Shown: in pieces, positions 31,910 through 43,355 of the stretch
Position numbering within the stretch: the first letter of the stretch is position 1
How the letters are laid out: each line of letters starts with the position of its first letter
Origin: Capronia americana
Taxonomy: Eukaryota; Ascomycota; Eurotiomycetes; Chaetothyriales; Herpotrichiellaceae
NCBI GenBank assembly: GCA_016110215.1
Contig: JADWQD010000008.1
Span: 682,001-746,000, forward strand
Length of the DNA: 64,000 nucleotides
Reading direction: 5' to 3'
Notes under the pieces: generated by a model
Told to the model about the DNA's origin: nothing
Seen by the model: the letters and a program-made list of their open reading frames with translations, nothing else
Database searches by the model: none
Translations under genes and position numbers: made by a program

Positions 31910-33834
31910 ATGCCCTTCTCGATATCACCGCCATTGCCAAGGCGTATTCGTGGCGACCCAAATACAACTTCGGTGGAGTGGGTGAGTCACAGCACAGATG
32001 CGCAACCATTGGAATCAAAAGCACCATCTCAGCCTCCTTGGGCAAGTCGAATTCTAAAGGCTTTCGACAAACGGAAGGAGAAAATCCCTGACATACAAGA
32101 ATGTCTGGATGTTTCTAGAAAAGAGGACATCGAAGCCCTCATGAACAAGATGCGTGACAAATACAGTATGGAAAAGGCCCAGGCCGACTTTGAAGCCAAT
32201 AAAACGGAAAGACATATCACCGCGACCATGAGTGCCATTGCCGACTTCTTGGGGGCGTATTCTGGTGTCTGCGAAGTTGCAAAGAGCGCTGCCGGTGGCA
32301 AGGCGGAAGTGCCTTACGTTGCGATCAGTGTGCTTTTCATTGTGCGTGTTCCGTGGATTTGGTTGAACGGGAAGATGCTAACGAGAAACCTTTCCAAGGT
32401 CGCATTGAACATGTCTAGAATTGAAGGCATGATCCAGGAGACGCTCAAGGATCTCAAAGAGGAATTCCCTCAGGCCGCTGCGATCACCCACGATCTGGAT
32501 TATCCCACCCTGTACGGGATTCTGCAACGCCTTTCAAAGAACATCGACCTCTTCAGCAAAACAGCAGCATTTTATTACCGAACCACAAAGTTGGGCAAGT
32601 TCGAACCGTTGTAAATCGTACAAATCAATGCTGATGGTACAGGGAGGTTTTGGTATGCTATGCGGTATCCCCCAGAGATATATCTGGCCTGCACCCGAGA
32701 CGAAATCAGAAAGGATATTTGGAAAATCCAGAGGAGCGTGCTGTGCTTTACCGCACAGGAGCTGCGAAAATACCGAGAGCAAGAGGCCAAGAGGGACGAG
32801 GAACACGCCCGCGAGAAGCAGGCACGCGCGCTTGGAGAAATCCAGGAGGTTCTGAAGATGGATCCGAAGGCTTTGGAGGACGCCGCGTTGAATTCCTACA
32901 AGGAACTGCTTCTGTACACGCAGCACGAGACCATCGGAGACTTTGACGCCGGGAGACTCCTTCAGGACACCCGTTTCGACCAGTGGATGAGCAGGAACGA
33001 ATCGGCAATCTTCATCTTGCATGGTGGCGCGGCTTTGATCGAAAACCCCCAGTTCTTCTGGCTCTCGCTTACTGCTTTTCACGTTAAAGAAGCTCTTGAG
33101 AAGGGTGGAAAGCCTGAAGAATGGAAGAAGCTGTTACAGCAGGAAAATGCCCACGCGAACGGCTCGTCAGTCTTCCACCCAGAAGGATACCAGAACACCT
33201 CTCAGTCTCGCCCGATCCCTGACAGTCGCGATACATCGCCGATAGTGCTACACTACTTTTTTCAGCCACACTGTCACGACCAGGATGGATGTCAAGCACA
33301 TTACCTCATAACACACCTCATATCTCAACTCTTCGTCGCAAAGCCGGAGTTGGCCGAGAACCCAGAAAGACGAGTGAGACTGAAGCAACTCATCCTTCAG
33401 GAGCAGTGGAGGTACATGTCCCCAGACAAGCCATGTATCTTTTTGGCAGAACTGCTGCGCGATATACCCACACCTCCTGGCATTTACATTATCTTGGATC
33501 GGATTGATTTTTGTGATTGTCATGTCAGGCGACTGGTTCGCTCCTTGATCTTCATGCTGGACGGTGTCAACAGGGTAGTAAAAATCTTTGCTGTCCTGGG
33601 TCCGCTACAGAAGTTGAGCGAATCTCATTCCTACGACCTGAAGCATGGTATTGAGGTGTACGTGGATTCTGTGGAGGAAAGTCAAAATAAGCTTCTGATG
33701 ATAGAGTAGGGATATCCTGGTGTCCCGCCGAAAAACCTCTTTTATGCGAAGAAAGGTTTTTGTTTAGTGATCTCTCGGTCGCCACAGACAGCACCGCGGT
33801 GGTCCTCTTCGGTAGTGCAACCAGGCGCCTCTGA
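31910..33834 (+). CDS. STAND-like fungal signalling protein, first junction uncertain
   Basis: The model uses exons 31910-32598, 32647-33705 and 33756-33834 (608 residues). Residues 90-230 form a helical N-terminal domain of the sort found before fungal NTPase modules (T-A-T-M-S-A-I-A-D-F-L-G-A-Y-S-G-V). The second part has a charged coiled coil (E-L-R-K-Y-R-E-Q-E-A-K-R-D-E-E), then H-Y-F-F-Q and I-Y-I-I-L-D-R-I-D, resembling a degraded NTPase core without an obvious Walker A. The last intron (33706-33755, GTAGGG...AAG) is sound. The first is not: an in-frame TAA at 32612-32614 interrupts otherwise continuous coding, and only weak donors (GTTCGA or a 36-nt GTAAAT intron) remove it. The gene is therefore either intact with a poor donor or recently inactivated. 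Confidence 0.6.
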
Positions 33835-34658
33835 GATATAGAAAGAGTGCTGAAAACTTCTGTAAATAAGCAAGCAGACAGTTTCACAAGTGGATACATA
33901 TATATGATCCCAAACAGGACCACACCTCAACAATCTCGCTCAGAAGTAGACAACCTATTCCCTAAAGGTTTCAAGTATATTCGTGGAGGGGATGCTCGGG
34001 TAAAGCCGTGAAGTTGCATAGACAAGGTGGAGCCAACGCGCGCAGAACCAACTCAGAACAGTGACAGACGAGCGAGGGCTACACCCTACAACACTCGGTT
34101 CCTCGTACCAGGTCCACCGGCCTTTGGAACCCCTCTCAGAATAATAGAAAACGCCCGTTCGTCACTGAGCAGACGGGGTGAATCTCATGGAATTGGGCCT
34201 CCTAAGGGGAGCTGAATCTAAATTGATGTCAACAATATCTACACGGCCCAGATACCTGTCGCCCCTACCTCTACTGTATATCAGATGATCTCTCCGATCC
34301 GGGAGCATGCAGCTTTGCCAAGCACGACGAACAGTGAAGGCGAATACGAGGCTGCACTCATCAGTTGATTTTTCAGATGTTCAGCCAGCCACCAACCGCC
34401 TAGGTGCGACACCAGGGCGCGGACGGACCACTTCTCGTATTAAAGCTTTTGTGACTCGATCTCGAACCTCTCATGATCTGAAAGGCAAGTTCGTGAAGTC
34501 GTGGAAAAATCAGCAGCGTTGCTGCATTCGATTCGATTGCGTGATGGAGAAAAAAAATCGTCTAAATACCGTGGTGGTGCCTATAGACTTCCCCCAGCAA
34601 CTGCTTTCTGCCTCTCGCGGATAACTCGAACTTCGAAATCAAAATATCAGCACCGAGC
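33835..34658. other. Intergenic region in the accessory island
   Basis: About 820 nt without a supported gene, between two plus-strand genes; it should hold the promoter of the membrane-anchored protein. Confidence 0.5.
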
Positions 34659-36656
34659 ATGCCACCATGGCCTGACATTGCTGGAGCTGTGGTTGGCTTC
34701 GTTGGAATCCTCGGCGTCCTCACAGCAATCGTAACCTATTGTTGGACCGTGCAAAAAGGGAGGTATGAGCAAGATGTTGGGTTCATCTGCTGCAACGAAA
34801 GGCGTATGGGAATGTTTTGGACAAAGTCGCCGTGGTATTGCTTGCCTAACACCCAGGCGAAAGTGCTTGCGGTGCCGACAATGACTGGGATTCTCCGAGC
34901 AGGCGAGGCCAACATTTGGAGCTCTGCCCTTGTGGATAGCCTTTTTGACAACCTGAAGGACGAGGTCTGCTGGAAGAGCATCTACGAGGCCTTCTTCGTA
35001 CAGCTTGCATGGGACAATCCGCAGACTTCCAGCACTCATCCAGTTCATACCATCATGAAAAGAGCAACCAAACAAGCAGACCAATGCAAACGTCGCACTG
35101 CGTACAATATATCCTCTTTCGATGAGGAAGCCCAAAAAACCCCTATGGGCGGAACCTGGTTCAGAATATCACCCTGGATCTTCAAGCTTGCCGCTCTAAC
35201 ACGCCTAAGCAGGCGCAGTCCATACCACGCACGTCAAGATCGACGATTATTGTATGACAGCCTTTTAGGGTACCGACCGCTCCTGCACAAAAGCATCATG
35301 CTACCAGAGAACTTTAGCAAGGACGATCTCTTCAATCCCCTGAGCGGCCCACGATCTATCTGGAAAGAAAATCTCCGGCCTATCTGGCTCCTCAAGAAAC
35401 GTCCCTGTATGGCGATTTTCAAAGATCAGCTTATGGCTTTTTGCCTTGCTTTCGGCATCAACCTTGAGGACAAAGGCGATCATCATTTCTCCGGCAGTGG
35501 TGCCTTTGGTCTAGTGATCAACGCCTCACGACAGGAGGACAATATTCTGAAAGTTGAATTGAAGCAGACAAGGCGTGCATCGTATCTTACACCGGCCAAG
35601 GGCAGCGGTTATTCGCCATTGTACGCGAAATTGATGGCTTGTGCATGTTTGCCCTTTGCATGTACTGCGAGATGGATGAAAAGCATCCTTGTCAATGGAG
35701 ATGTTCTCGACGCGATCAAAAGAGGCGATAGCATTGTCGATGCGGACACCGCCTTGTCAACGGATAGTGCTAGGGATTATCTCGACCAGCTTCCACGACA
35801 GTTCAACAATGATTTGTTCTATATTGCCGGAGCAGACGAGGGGAAACCTTACGGAACCATCCGCAACGAACACGGCGATCCTTTGGATATTGCCCGACCA
35901 GGTTACTGGGACTGGCCGAAAGCGGTGGCAGGTATTGCTTGTGGTGGCTTCGTACCGCGGGCTGCAATATACCTCGTCGAGGCAGTCCGATTCACGATTC
36001 TCGGGCCAGCCGAACTCGCCGCTGCAGATAAAATGGATCTTCTGGAAGGCATCGAACGACTAATCAATGCCGTGGATGAATGGGAGCCAGACTTGGAGAT
36101 CTTTGGATCCTACGTGACGAGGCGCAGGGAAGCGACACATGAACATACTCGAGTTGTTCTGGCCCGCACTCCGATCACCGTCGCTGATGCGGGTGCAGCG
36201 TTCGGCCGCTACACGACACTGCTTGAGCGCCTCCTGGCCGAAGTGAGACTTCAGCCCAGTCCAGCAAAGCCGGTTCTTGAGCAACTACATGAAAACCTCT
36301 GCGACTTGCTTAGGAATTCATATCAGCTCGCTGTTGATGAAGAAAGAGTACATATGGCGGAGCCTGCGGCGGCTGCAGGTCTCGTGGCCATGGCACCACG
36401 TGCAAAACCCAATCATGCTCTCGACACGTACAAGTATCTGGGTGATTTGAAGAGAGGCAATATCACTGTGCAGACATGCGCCAAGGTAGCACAACTTCTT
36501 ATCCTTGCTTGGACCTACCAAGTCGGTCTGATCAACTGGCACAAGAACGCACCTGTGCATCCATTGGCGACTTATGCCGAGGGAGGCGCAGCTGGTGCTA
36601 TCGAGCTTATGCCCTTGGAAAAAATAGATGAAGGACCTGGAGCTCTGGGTCTGTGA
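34659..36656 (+). CDS. Membrane-anchored protein of unknown function
   Basis: A single exon encodes 665 residues. A hydrophobic segment at about residues 8-29 (I-A-G-A-V-V-G-F-V-G-I-L-G-V-L-T-A-I-V-T-Y) followed directly by basic and aromatic residues predicts one N-terminal membrane anchor with a cytosolic body. Near residues 275-300 a Gly/Ser-rich turn (G-D-H-H-F-S-G-S-G-A-F-G-L-V-I) is flanked by hydrophobic strands. No catalytic motif, repeat or named domain is recognisable. Two cysteine-rich patches (F-I-C-C-N and L-M-A-C-A-C-L-P-F-A-C) stand out. Similar one-helix, about 650-residue proteins seem to be lineage-expanded in filamentous fungi, and its position between STAND-type genes suggests an accessory or recognition function, which is inference only. 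Confidence 0.75.
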   Translation: MPPWPDIAGAVVGFVGILGVLTAIVTYCWTVQKGRYEQDVGFICCNERRMGMFWTKSPWYCLPNTQAKVLAVPTMTGILRAGEANIWSSALVDSLFDNLKDEVCWKSIYEAFFVQLAWDNPQTSSTHPVHTIMKRATKQADQCKRRTAYNISSFDEEAQKTPMGGTWFRISPWIFKLAALTRLSRRSPYHARQDRRLLYDSLLGYRPLLHKSIMLPENFSKDDLFNPLSGPRSIWKENLRPIWLLKKRPCMAIFKDQLMAFCLAFGINLEDKGDHHFSGSGAFGLVINASRQEDNILKVELKQTRRASYLTPAKGSGYSPLYAKLMACACLPFACTARWMKSILVNGDVLDAIKRGDSIVDADTALSTDSARDYLDQLPRQFNNDLFYIAGADEGKPYGTIRNEHGDPLDIARPGYWDWPKAVAGIACGGFVPRAAIYLVEAVRFTILGPAELAAADKMDLLEGIERLINAVDEWEPDLEIFGSYVTRRREATHEHTRVVLARTPITVADAGAAFGRYTTLLERLLAEVRLQPSPAKPVLEQLHENLCDLLRNSYQLAVDEERVHMAEPAAAAGLVAMAPRAKPNHALDTYKYLGDLKRGNITVQTCAKVAQLLILAWTYQVGLINWHKNAPVHPLATYAEGGAAGAIELMPLEKIDEGPGALGL

Positions 36657-36969
36657 CTCTGTAGGTGCCTCGACAAATTGTCGTCCCCCTGTCATTAACT
36701 GGTAACGTTGTGGTGATACTACGCCTGAGCCATTACATGTGGGTTCTGAAGATGCGTAGTCCGAAAGTGGTTCGCCTGGAGATTGTCCGCCGTTGATCAA
36801 GGTCAGGGACCGCCGAACACCGTGGTTCGTTCCTTCGACATTTCTCCAGAACTTGTTGCGTGATTCTTAGTTGAAATATATACTGGTGACAAGTCATGAC
36901 AAACCCTCCTGTGTAATGCTTTTCCCGTTCCACCTCACGTACCGCGCGACCCGGGTCCCTCCCCCGCCC
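36657..36969. other. Convergent 3' region
   Basis: About 310 nt between facing stop codons of the membrane-anchored protein and the intradiol dioxygenase. Nothing beyond presumed 3' UTRs. Confidence 0.5.
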
Positions 36970-38230
36970 TCAATCAACATCCGGGACCGGCAGGCCCTTC
37001 ACGATCTTGACCCGCCTGCCCAGCTTCTCCAGCGCGTTGCGCGAATTCTGGGCCCTCAGATCCGCGCTTTCCTGCTCTGTCACCAAAACGAAATCATACG
37101 TCATGAGCGCGCTCCCCTCCTTGACACCGTACTTGGCGGCCTGGTCGGCCGACACGGTCGACAGTTCGACTATGAGGCTGTTCTTCACGCCGAAGACCGC
37201 GTCACTGGTCTCGTAGGGGTCGTTTTTCAAATAAAGAGCCCTGGGCACGCACACAGATCATGTCAGTACACACGGACGAACAATGACGAACGACAGCGAC
37301 AGCGACGGACAACGGCAACTCCCTCCACCAACAGAGGAGCAAGAGGGTGGTGCTCAGGTAATAGGTATACGCACGTGATCAGATGGTCGAAACCCTCCTT
37401 CTCAAACATGAAATGCATATGGCTCGGCCTCATGGGATGGCGGCCCAGCTTCTTGAGCAGCTGGCCGACAGGCCCGTCGTGCGGGATCGGATAAGGCACG
37501 GGCACAATGGCCTTGAACCAGAAGATGCCCTGGGCGTCGGAGGTCAGGATACACCGCCCGTCAGGCCCGTCGCGGTTCGGATGCTGGACATCGTATTTGC
37601 CCGACGAGTCGGTCTCCCAGATGTCGATCTTGACGCCCTCGATCGGCCGGCCCTGTACGTCTTTGACCGTGCACAGCACGAGGAGGGGTTGGCCGTTTTC
37701 GTCGTGCGACATCAGGTCGCCGTGGGAGATGACTTCGGCTTCGTGCGTGTGGAAGGGCCCGAGGACTGTGCCTTCGGTCGAGTTGGGCGGTTTCGGGTGG
37801 TCGATGCTATCGACGAGGAGGGATAGGCCGAGTATATCGCTGAGGAGGATGAATTCCTTGATGGTCTCGTCAGCACAGTCCAATGCATCCATGCCTTTCG
37901 CTTCTTTCTCGTGGATTTTAAAAGAGAATATGGAGTTTCATTCCTCGGTGCACTTCCCGCGATCCAAGTGTGTGCTGAGTGTTGGTCGCTTACCTGCCGC
38001 ACATCCGTACAGATGTGTCCGGTCCTGGTCAGGAATTGGATACCGGCCATCCATTCCTGCGTCGACAGCCTCGTCTCTCGGGCAAAGTCGTGCAGATGGA
38101 CAACTAATCTTTCCAAAATATATTTGAACCGCGGGTCTGGGTTGTTCGAGTTGATCGCGATGACATTCTCGGTGATGTTGTCGATTGTCAGGTCCTTGAG
38201 CGGAGGGATCTCGACTTTGGAGGGATCCAT
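36970..38230 (-). CDS. Intradiol ring-cleavage dioxygenase (catechol/hydroxyquinol 1,2-dioxygenase type)
   Basis: Cleaves the ring of catechol-like substrates between the two hydroxyls with a non-haem Fe(III), feeding the 3-oxoadipate route. Three exons, 37994-38230, 37375-37856 and 36970-37240, give 329 residues. The introns (137 and 134 nt) are longer than most in the window. The N-terminal 100 residues form the dimerising helical domain; in the catalytic domain the iron ligands are all visible: Tyr167 (G-K-Y-D), Tyr201 (P-Y-P-I-P-H-D-G-P), His225 and His227 (R-P-S-H-M-H-F). The C-terminus (D-F-V-L-V) completes the beta sandwich. The second acceptor choice (after A-A-G, giving V-R-Q-E-F-I-L-L-S-D) was taken because it matches the family. 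The precise diol preference cannot be told; no aromatic-pathway neighbours are present. Confidence 0.93.
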
Positions 38231-39177
38231 TGCGGGCGTATGTTTGGCAGTGTTTGAGATGGGTACGATTAGCAGCGTTCAGGTCACGACAAGTAGTTGA
38301 CGGAAAAAAGCAGATGTGAGGACAAGTGATATAACATTTTTCTCCGTACGGACAATCGTGGGGTAATGCGAAATGCAGGTGGGAGTATCCGAAAGGACAC
38401 GAGATGGATCAGCAGACGCTCAGCAAGCCCATTTCGGGCCGTACGAGATGCAGAAAGGGTCAAAGCAAACCCCTGGAAACCGATTCGCTTGTTAGAGGCT
38501 TCTCGGGTCATGGCGACGTCAGATTCATTGGGGATGACATGGTGAAGTGGATGTGATGGTGGAGGCTGTACGAGGACAGCATCCGAAGTCAAGCATCGTG
38601 GAACTTGCATCGGCAAAGGAACATCCCCGCAATGGAGGGGCCCATGTACAAAGTCTCTCTGACAAAGCCGTGCCGTACATTGGATGCCAGCTGTGGAATC
38701 TATTCCGCCAAAAATCCGGCCTCAAGAGTCAGACTCGAGCTCAAACAAGGCAAAGTACCTCGTCCTCTGTAGACTCTGTCAATACGCAGAACCCGTGTCA
38801 CTATGAGCGACAACAAAGTGCCTGGCCTTGGCACCAGTTTAGGACCGTGGCCTGCCGCTTTACTAAAGGATCATGTCACCAGCCTCAACTTCGGCTCAGC
38901 ACCAACTCAGCACCGACTCAGCCCAGAGTAGGCTGCTGAGTACCCCACGTACTCGTACAGGCCGTGCGGGCAAACTACTACGAGTACCTCGTAATCTAGG
39001 ATAGTGCGAGACCCTACAGGCGTCTCGTCCCGCACACCGATCCACAAGTCGTGGAACGCAGCCTCACCATGTATCCCAAACTGCGCAGTCGATCTGGTCT
39101 CTTTATCTCCTCCGCCTCGCTGTTAACACCATAACCCCCGCGGTCGCTGCTGCTTCTCATGAGTGGCGCCAGTAACT
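38231..39177. promoter_or_regulatory. Divergent promoter region, dioxygenase / NACHT gene
   Basis: A 947-nt gap between opposite start codons with no coding signal that I can support. Both promoters lie here. Confidence 0.4.
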
Positions 39178-41945
39178 ATGGTCCTCGATCCTCTCAGCGC
39201 CCTTAGCGTCGCAGCCGCCGTTGTCCAGTTTGTCCAATTCGCCACTGATCTCGTCTCTAAGAGCCGTATTCTTGCAAAGTCGCCGACCGGCACCCTGATT
39301 GAATATGCAGAACTCAGCGCAGCTTCTCATCGCCTCACCAAGCTTGACGACGACTTGAAAAAGTCTCACAATGCCTCCAATCATCGATCCTTATCCGAGG
39401 ATGAGGCTGCCCTTCTTGAGGTTGCACACAGCTGTAGCAATATTGCCTCTGAGTTCGAGAAGGCGCTTGACAGTCTCAGGGTGGCGCCAGGTGGGAGCAG
39501 ATACAAGAGCTTCCGCCAGGCCCTGAAAACGATATGGCACACAGACGGAATAGCCCGCATAACCAGGCGCTTAGAAATTGAGCAACAGCAGCTCGTTGTG
39601 CACTTGCTTGTCGTATTGAGGTAGGTGACTCTGGCATTTCCGGCAGGGCATTGATTGAGTGTTGCAGCAACTCTCAAACTCGGCAATTACAGGAAATACG
39701 TGACGACGGCAGAGAGATTGAAGCGAACATCCTCAAGGCCATCGACCAAGCAAATTCGGACCTGACTTCGGAATTGACGTCGAGACTTAGGGATTTTACC
39801 CTGCAACTCTCCAGGGTTACCGCGACGAGCCACGAAGATCAGATCAAGTCGGCCCGCGAGACATATATCGCCAAGCAACACAATACCATTGAGCAGGTGT
39901 CTTTCGATATCTCAAGCAGGGTCCAGAATGAGAGAACGAAATTCCTCAGAGACTCGATTCTAGCTTGGCTCTACTTCCCTCAAGTTCATGAACGTAGGTC
40001 TCAAATCCATCCAGCCCACGCAAAGACGTTCAGCTGGATCTTTGACGTAGAGAACTTGCCGAGAGACGACGCACAGTCCAATTTCAAGCAGTGGCTTGAA
40101 GATCGCCATGCCTCTCAGAACATCTTTTGGATTTCAGGGAAACCCGGATCGGGCAAATCGACGCTTATGCGCTACTTGTGGGAGTCACCGCAAACTCGTG
40201 CTGCGTTATCGTCTTGGTCTGAGTCCAAGCCTGTATTGTTCGCGACTTGTTTCTTTTGGCTGGCTGGATCCGAAATCCAGAGGTCTCTGCAGGGACTTCT
40301 CCGCTCCCTGCTCCATGACCTGCTTGTACAAGCTCCTGCGACATTGAAGAATGTGATGCCGTTGCGCTGGCTTCGAGCAGATATGCTTGCCGGTCCGGCG
40401 GAGCCATGGGGTAACGTTGAGTTGATGGAAGCTTTACAACTCTTCATCAACATCACTGCTTCCAGTCATCACGTCTGCATTTTCGTGGATGGGCTTGACG
40501 AGTTTGAGGGTGACTTCCAGCAGCATCAAGATCTCGTCACCTTCCTCATCAAAGCAGTGCATTCGACTCACGTGAAATTGTGCGTTTCCAGCCGGCCTTA
40601 TCCAGTATTCCAGAAGACACTCAGAGACTTTCCCCGACTTCGTCTGGAACTCCTGACGCGCAACGATATCAAGATTTATGTAGAGAATAAGCTGGGCGAT
40701 GATCCGGATTTTCAAGCTTTACAGCAATTGCACCCTCAACCTTGCTCCAAGATTGTGGAGGACGTCGTCGAAAGGGCACAAGGAGTGTTTCTTTGGGTGT
40801 ATCTTGTTGTACGCTGGCTCATCCAAGGAATTACAGAAAGCTTCTCCGCGGTGTCACTTCTTCGCCGACTCCAAGAAATACCACCAGACTTGGACGAATT
40901 CTTCCAGAGGATCATTGACAACATCCCCGCCCACGAACGCCAGTATGCTGCAATGTACTTCAATATCAAGATTGCTGCACCATTCCCGCCACCTCTTCTG
41001 TGTCTTTACTGGGTGGAGGAAGAGGACCCGGAATTTGTCAATAGTGTGCCTCTGGAAGCACTCAGCGTCGAGGTCATTGAGGCTCGACAGAAGATTACAG
41101 TACGCAGATTGGAGAGTAGATGTCGGGGCTTGCTGGAGGCTACTAGACGGTTCAACAGAATGGGCTCTGAGCTGCATCTCGAATTTTCCGTACAATTCCT
41201 GCACCGCTGCGTGCGGGATTTTCTGCTCTCGAAAGAGTGTCAGCTGGTCCTGAACCGATACTCACCCAAAGACTTCAGCAGCGAAGAATTCCTTTGCAAG
41301 TCGACAATAGCTCTCCTCAAGACGATGAGTTCAGACGACTCCTTCCTGGAGATCCTTTGTCGCGAACACCTACAATATGCTAGGGCACTTGAGGAATCGA
41401 CACAGAAAGAGCACTGCGAACTTTACAACACTTTCGTATCCGTGTTCGACCACCATAGACCCCAGCAGCTCGGGTCTCCAGGCTCGCGGATCGGGTTGGC
41501 TCTCTTTTGGAGACTTGAACTTTGCGCAATCGCCATCATTCGTGATGAACCTTCTTTGGATGTCCACAAACGCTACGTCTTCCCGCTCCAGGGATTTGCA
41601 GGAGCCGAACCCGATCCGCACACCCTTCTTGATCTATGCTTTCGCCCAGTGACCAAACCGGATCGGATCCCCTCCTCGACTTCAGGACTGGTTGTGCATC
41701 ATTTGAACACCGGACCCTTGACCCGTGCAGCAAGTGTGCTTCGTGAGCAAGAAGCTAAGTGGGTGGCATCAAATAACAGCAGCTCGGTCAACAAACGGAC
41801 AAACTTCGCAGGACTTATGAACAAAAGTACAGTCAAAGGAAAAGCCCCCGCACGTCCAACAGACGCCTTACTGAATGAATCGAGTCTCGAAGATCGCCCG
41901 GTGCTTCCTGGGTTGAAAGAAAAATGGAGAGCACGCTTCAAATGA
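39178..41945 (+). CDS. NACHT-type STAND NTPase (fungal NLR-like)
   Basis: Two exons, 39178-39620 and 39668-41945 (47-nt intron), give 906 residues. The N-terminus (MVLDPLSALSVAAAVVQFV) is the helical domain typical of fungal NACHT proteins, extending with coiled coils to about residue 230. The NTPase has Walker A G-K-P-G-S-G-K-S at 305-312 after F-W-I-S, and Walker B I-F-V-D-G-L-D-E around Asp422-Asp425, then S-S-R-P (sensor) and the winged-helix region with G-V-F-L-W-V-Y-L-V-V. After residue 560 no ankyrin, WD40 or TPR repeats are visible, so the C-terminal sensor is either degenerate or absent. The ATG at 39178 is preferred over one five codons upstream. Such proteins act in fungal non-self recognition and programmed cell death; the role of this one is unknown. 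Confidence 0.9.
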
Positions 41946-43355
41946 CGTAAGTTTAGATCCGTGATTGTGGTCCTTTTGAGAGTTGCGGGTTGCCTTCACA
42001 TGATTGTTCTTGTGAGTTTGGGTTGTTCATGATATACCGGCCAATGCTTCGATGTCTGGACACCAGACAGTGCGATCTATATCAAGCGCACACCAACGAA
42101 AACCCGGCCAAAAAAATCCTCGAGCGGTACAGCTCGACTTTATAACTAATGAATCCTTCTCAATCTTCGCTCTCTGCATCGCCAGGATCAAGTACTTCTT
42201 CGTGACCCTTGGGACCACTTTCAAAGCGTGACGATGTCTGTATTCTACCTGCCACCTTCAACTTCATCTGTTGGAAGAGTTACCATGCTGCTGTAGGTGG
42301 GTGACTGGACATCTGCTTCTGCTTCTGCTTCTGCTTCTGCTTCTGCTTCTGCTTCTGCTTCTGCTTGGGTCCCCTTGGTTCGGATCCGCAGTACTCGTAG
42401 TCGATACATACCATGCCATCCTCGGATAGGATATCCTAAGCCTTGTGACTCGCTACTCACTCTCCTTCTGCCAGAAAACCGAGACTTCTGATGGACGAAC
42501 TCAGGATCGCACAGCAGCCACAGCTCAAAGCGGCTTAATATTATGACCCAGGTCGAAGACTCGAATAGCGGAAATATTTCAATCGGGTCTGAAAAACGGG
42601 ACATGGACTTTTGGAGAGGTCAAGGTTCGCAGCTTAATAGGATATCGGTATCCTTGCTCGCCTTGCTTGACCTCGTCACTTTTGGAACAAACCATCTGCT
42701 CGTCCAGGTAACAACGATGCGACGCATCCCGGGCTGCACTCTTCTCACTGGGAGGTTCTCGGTGGGTGATTACCGAGGAGCCAGCAAATGTACGGGTTAT
42801 GCGCTCGCATCTTCGATACAGGCCCTATGCCCAAGAGTCTCCTGACGCCGTTAAGTTTGGAATAGCCCTGCTCTGGCGCCTTAGGCTCGTAAGATTCATG
42901 AAAACACGACCAAGGAGGCGGTTCGTCTGAGGATTGAGGCAGCTATACGAGACTCGACCTCCTACCCGGAGTACAAGGGCTCGAGCTCTGACTCTGTGGC
43001 CGCAAAAGCGAATTTCACACCAAGACACGACATCTTGCGCCAGCCGTTGACGAGGACATAGTTGTGGGAGATACAGGGCTGAAATAACCTGTTTTGTTGC
43101 GTCTAGCCCCCTAATCTTACAACAGACTCGTACCACTCGTGCCTGCAATCAAATACTTCTGTTCTCATGTTATTCGCTGGACGTTCAAGACATGCTTATG
43201 GCCTTCGTAGGCCTAATACGACCTGTTCCACGGCATCCACCAGGAGTCATAGTGTGACGATCTTGCGCAACTGGTGGCTCAAAGCGATCACCTCCGTGGT
43301 CGGTGCCATGCACCCTCGCCTTTTGCCTGACAGATTGGCTGATGCTACGTGTATT
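41946..43355. other. Long intergenic region with hexanucleotide repeat
   Basis: About 1.4 kb between the NACHT gene and the next stop codon. It carries the CTGCTT microsatellite at 42313-42366. The minus-strand frame crossing that repeat (42245-42604) reads through it as alternating Ala-Glu but has no domain, so it is not called. Confidence 0.5.
42313..42366. repeat. (CTGCTT)9 perfect microsatellite
   Basis: Nine perfect copies of a hexamer (54 bp), the longest uninterrupted simple repeat in the window. It lies downstream of the NACHT gene outside any supported coding region and is likely polymorphic between strains. Confidence 0.95.

Noticed and set aside
33690..33760. Apparent frameshift at the end of the STAND-like gene
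   Set aside because: A canonical 50-nt intron (GTAGGG...AAG, 33706-33755) joins both frames in phase, so no frameshift is needed.
42245..42604. Minus-strand frame with alternating Ala-Glu repeat as a gene
   Set aside because: The repeat is only the CTGCTT microsatellite read in frame; the rest shows no domain or coding conservation signal.
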